NCBI RefSeq assembly: GCF_000418365.1 | Contig: NC_021663.1 | Coordinates: 1,364,001-1,428,000, forward strand | From: Corynebacterium terpenotabidum Y-11 | GTDB taxonomy: Bacteria; Actinomycetota; Actinomycetes; Mycobacteriales; Mycobacteriaceae | Reading direction: 5' to 3' | Length of the DNA: 64,000 nucleotides | In this document: piece after piece, positions 58,841 to 64,000 of the stretch | Numbering within the stretch: the stretch's first letter is position 1 | Layout: the number at the start of each line of letters is the position of its first letter | The notes under the pieces: generated by a model | What the model was told of the DNA's origin: nothing | Database searches by the model: none | The model's input: the letters and a program-made list of their open reading frames with translations, nothing else | Program-made: the position numbers and the translations under genes

Positions 58841-61103
58841 TGGTCACCCGGTAGACGTCGAAGACGCCCTCCACATTGCGCAGCTGGTTCATCAGGTAGC
58901 CGAGCTGCTTGATGTCGGAGACCTCGAAGGTGAACCGGCATACCGCGACCCGGTCCTCCGAGACATGGGTGCTTGTCGCCGTGATCGGAACCTTCTGCTC
59001 ACTGACCACGCGAGTGACCTCGCTGAGCAGCCCGGTCCGGTCCAGACCCTCGATCTGCAGCGTCACCATGAACACCGCATTCGACACATTCGACGCCCAC
59101 TCGACCTCGATGAGCCGTTCTGGTTCGGCGTGCAGCTTCCCGGCGTTGGTGCAGTCCGTGCGGTGCACCGACACTCCACCACCCTTGGTGATGAAGCCGA
59201 AGATCTCGTCGCCGGGCACGGGGGTACAGCACTTCGCCAGCTTCGCAGAGAAATCCGCGTTGCCCTGGACGAGGACGCCGGAGCCGTCTCCACGTCCGGA
59301 CTTCACCGCCTGCTGCGGGGTGACGCGGTGCGGTCGGGCGGTGGGCTCCGGGAGGTCATCGACGTCCTCGGTGGCGTCGCCCTGGTAGATCTCCTTGAGC
59401 AGGTTGACGACGTGGCCGGCGGTCTCACCACCGGAGCCGATGGCATTGTAGATGTCGTCGACACTCTCCCGGTGCAGGGAGACCGCCACGGTCTTCAGTG
59501 CTTCGGCGGTAATGAGCCGCTGCAGGGGGATGCCGGTGCGCTGGGCCTCGTGGGCCAGCGCCTCCTTCCCCTTCTCCAGAGACTCCTCCCGCCGCTCCTT
59601 GTTGAACCAGGCGCGGATCTTGTTCTTGGCCCGCGGAGAGACCGCGATTTTCTCCCAGTCCTTCGACGGACCGGCATGGGCGTCCTTCGACGTGAAGACC
59701 TCCACCCGGTCACCGGTGTTCAGCGGGGTCTCCAGTGCAACGAGCTTGCCGTTGACCTTCGCGCCGATACAGCGGTGGCCGACCTCGGTGTGCACCGCGT
59801 AGGCGAAGTCGATCGGTGTCGACCCGGCGGGCAGCGTGATCGGGTCCCCCTTGGGGGTGAACACGAAGATCTGGTTGGTCGACAGGTCGTAGCGCAGCGA
59901 GTCGAGGAACTCGTTGGGGTCCGCGGCCTCCTTCTGCCAGTCGAGCAGCTGACGCATCCACGCCATCTGGTCAACCTCGGCGTTGTCGCCCCGGTGGGAT
60001 CCCTTGGTTTCCTTGTACCGCCAGTGCGCGGCGATGCCGAACTCGGCGGCGTAGTGCATCTCATGGGTCCGGATCTGTACCTCCAGGGCCTTCGCGTCCG
60101 GACCCAGCACAGTGGTGTGCAGGGAACGGTAGACGCCGAAACGGGGCTGGGAGATGTAGTCCTTGAACCGGCCGGGCATCGGCTGGTACAGCGAGTGCAC
60201 CGCACCGACCGCGGCATAACAGTCCTTCACGTCGTCGACGAGGATCCGGATCCCCACCAGGTCGAAGATGTCGTCGAAGTCGCGGCCACGGACGATCATC
60301 TTCTGGTAGATCGACCAGTAGTGCTTGGGACGGCCGACGACATCAGCGACGATGTGGGCGTCCCGCATCGTCGTCTGGATCTCGTCGATGATGCGGGCGA
60401 GGTACTGGTCACGCTTCGGCGCGCGGTCGGCGACGAGACGGACGATCTCGTCGTACTTCTTCGGGTACAGGATCGCGAAGGAGAGGTCCTCGAGTTCCCA
60501 CTTGATCGTCGCCATACCCAGGCGGTGCGCCAGCGGGGCGATGACCTCCAGGGTCTGACGGGCCTTCTTCGCCTGCTTCTCCGGCGGCAGGAAGCGCATG
60601 GTGCGCATATTGTGCAGCCGGTCGGCGACCTTGATGACCAGGACGCGCGGGTCGTTGGCCATCGCCACGATCATCTTGCGGATCGTCTCCGCCTCGGCCG
60701 CCGATCCCAGGGCGACCTTGTCCAGCTTCGTCACCCCGTCGACGAGTTGGGCGACCTCCCGGCCGAAGTCGCGGGTGAGGTCCTCCAACGAATAGTCGGT
60801 GTCCTCCACCGTGTCGTGCAGCAGTGCGGCGACGAGGGTGGTCGTGTCCATGCCGATTTCCGCGGCGATATTCGCCACGGCCAGCGGGTGGGTGATGTAG
60901 GGCTCCCCTGACCTGCGCAGTACCCCGTCATGCAGTCTCTCGGCGGTCGTGTAGGCCCGGTCGAGCAGCTCGATATCGGCTTTGGGATGGTACCGGCGGT
61001 GGACAGCAGCCAGCGGCCCGAGGACCGGGTTGACCCTGCTCTTCCCGGTGAGGCTGCGAGCGATCCGTGCAGCCATCCAGAGGGAGTTCTTCTCGTTACT
61101 CAT
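58830..61103 (-). CDS. rel: Bifunctional (p)ppGpp synthetase/hydrolase Rel
   Basis: Stringent-response enzyme. 757 residues in the standard order: HD hydrolase domain (H72 in ITHPLAV, HD at 96-97 in [23 protein letters not shown]), synthetase domain ([57 protein letters not shown] in two parts), TGS domain ([30 protein letters not shown]), zinc-finger-like linker with [10 protein letters not shown], and a C-terminal ACT domain. Both catalytic sites look intact. It has its own promoter downstream of apt. Confidence 0.97.
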   Translation of the reverse strand: MSNEKNSLWMAARIARSLTGKSRVNPVLGPLAAVHRRYHPKADIELLDRAYTTAERLHDGVLRRSGEPYITHPLAVANIAAEIGMDTTTLVAALLHDTVEDTDYSLEDLTRDFGREVAQLVDGVTKLDKVALGSAAEAETIRKMIVAMANDPRVLVIKVADRLHNMRTMRFLPPEKQAKKARQTLEVIAPLAHRLGMATIKWELEDLSFAILYPKKYDEIVRLVADRAPKRDQYLARIIDEIQTTMRDAHIVADVVGRPKHYWSIYQKMIVRGRDFDDIFDLVGIRILVDDVKDCYAAVGAVHSLYQPMPGRFKDYISQPRFGVYRSLHTTVLGPDAKALEVQIRTHEMHYAAEFGIAAHWRYKETKGSHRGDNAEVDQMAWMRQLLDWQKEAADPNEFLDSLRYDLSTNQIFVFTPKGDPITLPAGSTPIDFAYAVHTEVGHRCIGAKVNGKLVALETPLNTGDRVEVFTSKDAHAGPSKDWEKIAVSPRAKNKIRAWFNKERREESLEKGKEALAHEAQRTGIPLQRLITAEALKTVAVSLHRESVDDIYNAIGSGGETAGHVVNLLKEIYQGDATEDVDDLPEPTARPHRVTPQQAVKSGRGDGSGVLVQGNADFSAKLAKCCTPVPGDEIFGFITKGGGVSVHRTDCTNAGKLHAEPERLIEVEWASNVSNAVFMVTLQIEGLDRTGLLSEVTRVVSEQKVPITATSTHVSEDRVAVCRFTFEVSDIKQLGYLMNQLRNVEGVFDVYRVTTGG

Positions 61104-61181
61104 GCCTTACCGTTCTCTCCCGGGGCGTCACCCCGCCGGCCGTCCGCCCGTGGTCAGGGATCTGGCTGTGCGTGTGCTGTA

Positions 61182-61187
61182 ACTCTA
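61182..61187 (-). promoter_or_regulatory. Putative -10 box of rel
   Basis: TAGAGT on the minus strand in the 120-bp apt-rel gap, with TTGCTG 19 bp upstream (61207-61212). The leader would be about 75 nt. Confidence 0.5.
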
Positions 61188-61223
61188 GTGGTAGTTCGCT
61201 GCCGACCAGCAACACAGGCCCGG

Positions 61224-61781
61224 TTACCTGCCGGCGGACACCACGTAGACCGGCAGATCGCTGAACCGTACGCGGGCGCCCAGCTCCTCGACCTCCAAGG
61301 CGACAGCCACGCCACACACCACGCCACCGGCACGTTCGATGAGTTGCCGGGCGGCCCGGAGGGTGCCCCCGGTCGCCAACACATCGTCGATGAGTAGGAC
61401 GCGCCGTCCCATCAGATCAAGACCGTCGGCGGGGATCTCCAGGGCAGCGGTACCGTACTCCAGCGTGTACTCCTCATGGAGCACCGGCGGCGGCAGTTTC
61501 CCTGCCTTGCGGACCGCGAGGATCCCAACCCCCAGTTCCGCGGCCACGGCGGAGCCGAGGAGGAAGCCTCGGGCGTCCAGCCCGGCGACCACATCGACCC
61601 GCAGCGGACCGCAGGCATCGGCGAGATCGTTGACGATGAGCCGGAATCCGTGGGCGTCGGCGAGAACCGGGGTGAGGTCCTGGAACACGATGCCGGGCGT
61701 CGGGTAGTCGGGAACGAAGCGCGTCAGGGTCCGCAGCGCCCACCGGGCGTCGGCACCGACGGGGATTTCTCGGGCGGCCAT
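61224..61781 (-). CDS. apt: Adenine phosphoribosyltransferase
   Basis: Salvages adenine to AMP with PRPP. 185 residues: FVPDYPTPGIVFQDLTPVL, the dipeptide-loop region AGLDARGFLLGSAVA, LAVRKAGKLPPPV and the PRPP loop VLLIDDVLATGGTLRAA. ATG 61781 shares its A with the dciAE stop (TGATG), so translation is coupled by reinitiation; a GTG directly before it is less likely. Confidence 0.96.
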   Translation of the reverse strand: MAAREIPVGADARWALRTLTRFVPDYPTPGIVFQDLTPVLADAHGFRLIVNDLADACGPLRVDVVAGLDARGFLLGSAVAAELGVGILAVRKAGKLPPPVLHEEYTLEYGTAALEIPADGLDLMGRRVLLIDDVLATGGTLRAARQLIERAGGVVCGVAVALEVEELGARVRFSDLPVYVVSAGR

Positions 61782-63406
61782 CACTTCTCCTCGGTGGAAT
61801 CGGCCTCAGGGCGTTCAGTGACCGGGTGGTCGCTGGAGGTCCACCGGTCCATGTTCCAGCTCAGGCCAAGGTCGGTTCCAGAGTCACTGACACCGTCGAC
61901 GTCGGCGGCGGTGACCACGAGCCTCGGTTCCACCAGCAGGGGGACAGTCAGGGTGTCCTCGGCCAGGGCCTCTTCGGCACCGCGCAGCTGCGACACCGTC
62001 GACCCGGGTGACACCGTGGCCGTGGGATTCCGTCCGTAGGACGTCCTCGTTTCCAACAGAGCGTCGTAGTCGGTTCCCGCGGCACCGGGGGTCTCCAGAG
62101 CGGCGGTGTCCAGAGGCACCCCCACCACGGTCACACCTCCCCCGCTGCAGGACGCCGCGATCGCCTCAACCTCGGCGACGTAGCGCGGCTGGTCGGCGGC
62201 ATAGCCGATCCGGACCGTTGTCCCGTCCAGTGTGGACGAGGTCAGCTGCGGATCATGGACACTGGAGGCGGCCGCGGTGGATTCCAGGGCGGTGGCGGCG
62301 GGACTTCCGGGCTGGGCGATGCGCAACGCGAAAGGCTGTACCTCCACTCCGATAGCCGTGCTCACCGCAGTACCCAGAGCGGTCCGGTCGATACATGCGG
62401 CGAAGGCGCGGCGGGCGTCGGCGGTCTCGAACACGCCCGTCGCCGCCAGGGTCAATCCGTCAGTACGGTTCCCGGCCTCCCGGGAGACGGTCAGCCCCGC
62501 GTCCGTGAGATCCGCATCCGAGGCAATGCCGGCGGTCACCGCGGCGTCGGTGACAGAGGCTTCACCGTCGAGCGCCGGGGTGAGGCTGCCTCCGGGACGC
62601 ACCCGGATCCGGTCCAGACCAGGCCGGTCCCCCGTCCATTCCGGATTGCCGCTGAGCAGCAGACTGCCGTCCTCGGACCGCTCCTCGATCCGGAACGGAC
62701 CGAAGGTGGGCACGGTCGACGGGTCGGTGGCCGTGAGGTCGAAGGTCGTCGACCAGGCGGTACCCAGTCCCGTCAACGCCGCCTCGTCCCCGGCGTCGAC
62801 CGCTTCGACGACGCTGCCGACCCCGGCCGTCGCGGCCACGGTATGCGAGGGCAGGATCTCCCCCGCCCCGAACAGCTCTCGGTACCGGGTGCCGAAGCCT
62901 TCGTCGAGTTCCACCCGGAAGTTCCGGGCACCGGCCTCGCAGGTGATGTTGGTGACCCGGCTCAGCAGGCTGTCACCGGTGGCGAAAAGGTCGGTGCGCA
63001 GCGCGGCAACCCACCGGAGCAGGAAATCGTCGCACACCACCGGGGCGCCGTCGGAGTAGCTGGCGGTATCGGCGATGGTGTAGTCCACCACATCCGGCTG
63101 GTCAGCCAGCGGCGTGGCGGTGACCAGATCGGAATTGGGGAGCAACCGGTTCCCCGGTCCTGGGAGGAACGCCCCGGGGTACAGGCGGGCGGACAGGGAC
63201 GCTGCCCCGGTCGCGGTCCCCAGGATGCTCGCCGCGTTGGTGGTCAACAGCGGTGAGTTCAGAACGTAGGTGAAATCTCCGGTGCCGGACCCACCGTCAC
63301 CGAACCCGCTGTCCCCGCAGGCGGCGAGCATGCCGGCGGTGGTGGCGGCCACCAGCACCGTGGCGCCTGCGCGCCGTCCGATGCCGGAACTGAAGCTGCG
63401 GGTCAT
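61781..63406 (-). CDS. dciAE: Dipeptide/oligopeptide-binding lipoprotein (DciAE-like)
   Basis: 541 residues, family 5 extracellular solute-binding protein. Signal peptide with lipobox GMLAAC (acylated Cys near 29), then a low-complexity GDSGFGDGGSG start of the mature protein and a diverged SBP_bac_5 body (YSDGAPVVCDDFLLRWVAAL, GPFRIEERSEDGSLLLSGNPEW). No permease or ATPase genes follow. The placement between secF and apt-rel equals that of dciAE in C. glutamicum, so it may be an orphan binding protein. ATG 63406 has GGGAG 7 nt upstream. Confidence 0.88.
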   Translation of the reverse strand: MTRSFSSGIGRRAGATVLVAATTAGMLAACGDSGFGDGGSGTGDFTYVLNSPLLTTNAASILGTATGAASLSARLYPGAFLPGPGNRLLPNSDLVTATPLADQPDVVDYTIADTASYSDGAPVVCDDFLLRWVAALRTDLFATGDSLLSRVTNITCEAGARNFRVELDEGFGTRYRELFGAGEILPSHTVAATAGVGSVVEAVDAGDEAALTGLGTAWSTTFDLTATDPSTVPTFGPFRIEERSEDGSLLLSGNPEWTGDRPGLDRIRVRPGGSLTPALDGEASVTDAAVTAGIASDADLTDAGLTVSREAGNRTDGLTLAATGVFETADARRAFAACIDRTALGTAVSTAIGVEVQPFALRIAQPGSPAATALESTAAASSVHDPQLTSSTLDGTTVRIGYAADQPRYVAEVEAIAASCSGGGVTVVGVPLDTAALETPGAAGTDYDALLETRTSYGRNPTATVSPGSTVSQLRGAEEALAEDTLTVPLLVEPRLVVTAADVDGVSDSGTDLGLSWNMDRWTSSDHPVTERPEADSTEEK

Positions 63407-63429
63407 GATGGAACTCCCCTGTCTCCCCG

Positions 63430-64000
63430 TCACATTCCCGGACGCCAGGAGCGGCCCCGGTCACCGTGGCCGGAGTGATCGGGCCGGTACACCGTCCGCC
63501 GCGGCGTGTCGGCGGCGGCCTCCGGATCCTCCGCGTCGGTGGAATCGGCGGTGGGCTCGGCGGTGGTGACCGCAGACTGCCCTGCTTCCACAGACGGGGA
63601 ACCGGCGGCGGTACCGGCGCCGTCGAGAGGGAGAAGATCTGCGGCGGAGGCTCCGACCGCGGTATCCGGCTCTTCTGCGGCGGTGGCGGCGGAGGGGTCC
63701 GCGGCGAGCTCGCGGGCACGGGTGACCTTTGCGTCGTGGTCCCGGTAGCGGCGCTGACGGGCCTTCAGGGTGACCAGCAACGGAGCGGAGAAGTAGATCG
63801 AGCTGACCGTACCGGCGACCACGCCGACGAGCTGGACCAGCGCGAGATCCTTCAGCGTGCCCACACCCATCAGCCACACCGCCACGACAAGCAGCGCGGC
63901 GATCGGGATCACCGAGAACAGGGAGGTGTTCAGCGAGCGCATGATCGTCTGGTTGACCGCGAGGTTGACCTGTTCCCCGTAGGTCGACCGGGTCGAACTC
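63430..64000 (-). CDS. secF: Protein translocase subunit SecF, C-terminal part (gene continues beyond the window)
   Basis: The last 189 residues of SecF; the frame is open to base 64000. Visible: STRSTYGEQVNLAVNQTIMRSLNTS, the conserved cytosolic-loop/TM motif of SecD/SecF, then two membrane segments (SVIPIAALLVVAVWLMG and LALVQLVGVVAGTVSSIYFSAPLLV) and LKARQRRYRDHD. A long acidic Ala/Thr/Asp-rich cytoplasmic tail of about 110 residues follows, longer than in typical SecF. With SecD it uses proton flow to assist Sec export. Confidence 0.95.
   Translation of the reverse strand, partial: SSTRSTYGEQVNLAVNQTIMRSLNTSLFSVIPIAALLVVAVWLMGVGTLKDLALVQLVGVVAGTVSSIYFSAPLLVTLKARQRRYRDHDAKVTRARELAADPSAATAAEEPDTAVGASAADLLPLDGAGTAAGSPSVEAGQSAVTTAEPTADSTDAEDPEAAADTPRRTVYRPDHSGHGDRGRSWRPGM

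Overview
The window is high-GC actinobacterial DNA. Gene content, order and regulatory sites point to the family Corynebacteriaceae, most likely a high-GC Corynebacterium. Evidence: actinobacterial mIHF beside gmk and rpoZ; a perfect McbR-type operator (TAGAC-N6-GTCTA) before metK; the secF-dciAE-apt-rel order known from C. glutamicum; a PriA without helicase motifs; and many genes whose TAnnnT -10 box lies 6-8 nt before the start codon, implying leaderless mRNAs. I cannot name the species. No rRNA, prophage, insertion sequence or CRISPR array was seen.

Layout. (1) 1-104: 5' end of rpe on the minus strand. (2) 322-7685, plus strand: a very large glutamate synthase subunit (GltB, 1870 aa) translationally coupled to a CysJ-type diflavin reductase in the place of GltD, ended by a hairpin/T-run terminator. 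(3) 7725-9259: a DUF559-like nuclease gene bounded by inverted 16-bp repeats, with DnaA-box-like words and a 15-bp tandem array upstream. (4) 9307-29731, minus strand: housekeeping genes in downstream-to-upstream order rsmB, fmt, def, priA, metK, coaBC; rpoZ, gmk, mihF; pyrF, carB, carA, pyrC, pyrB, pyrR; nusB, efp; pepQ. (5) 29757-43666, minus strand: aroQ, an aroK-aroB fusion, aroC, a prepilin peptidase, aroE, mltG, ruvX, alaS, rarA, a phosphotransferase and aspS. (6) 43861-50649: a mixed block with a small membrane protein, a GDPD-like enzyme, a YdjM-like membrane hydrolase, tRNA-Lys, a 45-residue acidic peptide, thrC, a small kinase, a CapA-like lipoprotein and a zinc metallopeptidase. (7) 50662-55844, minus strand: a choline-to-betaine operon (betT, betB and a choline-oxidase-like GMC enzyme). 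(8) 55892-64000: hisS, an MBL hydrolase, a membrane cyclophilin, rel, apt, dciAE and the end of secF.

How the genes work together. The pyr operon makes UMP and appears to be autoregulated by PyrR binding an RNA hairpin three bases before the pyrR ribosome binding site. metK appears to be controlled by the sulfur regulator McbR. The aro cluster covers shikimate steps 2 to 5 and chorismate synthase. The bet operon would import choline and convert it to glycine betaine.

Most interesting: the gltB-diflavin reductase pair. It seems to replace the normal GltB-GltD electron path with an FMN/FAD flavoprotein, and its GltB has an altered Fe-S cysteine spacing and a C-terminal extension of about 200 residues. 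It lies between rsmB and rpe, which I recall as adjacent in C. glutamicum, so it looks like an inserted module.
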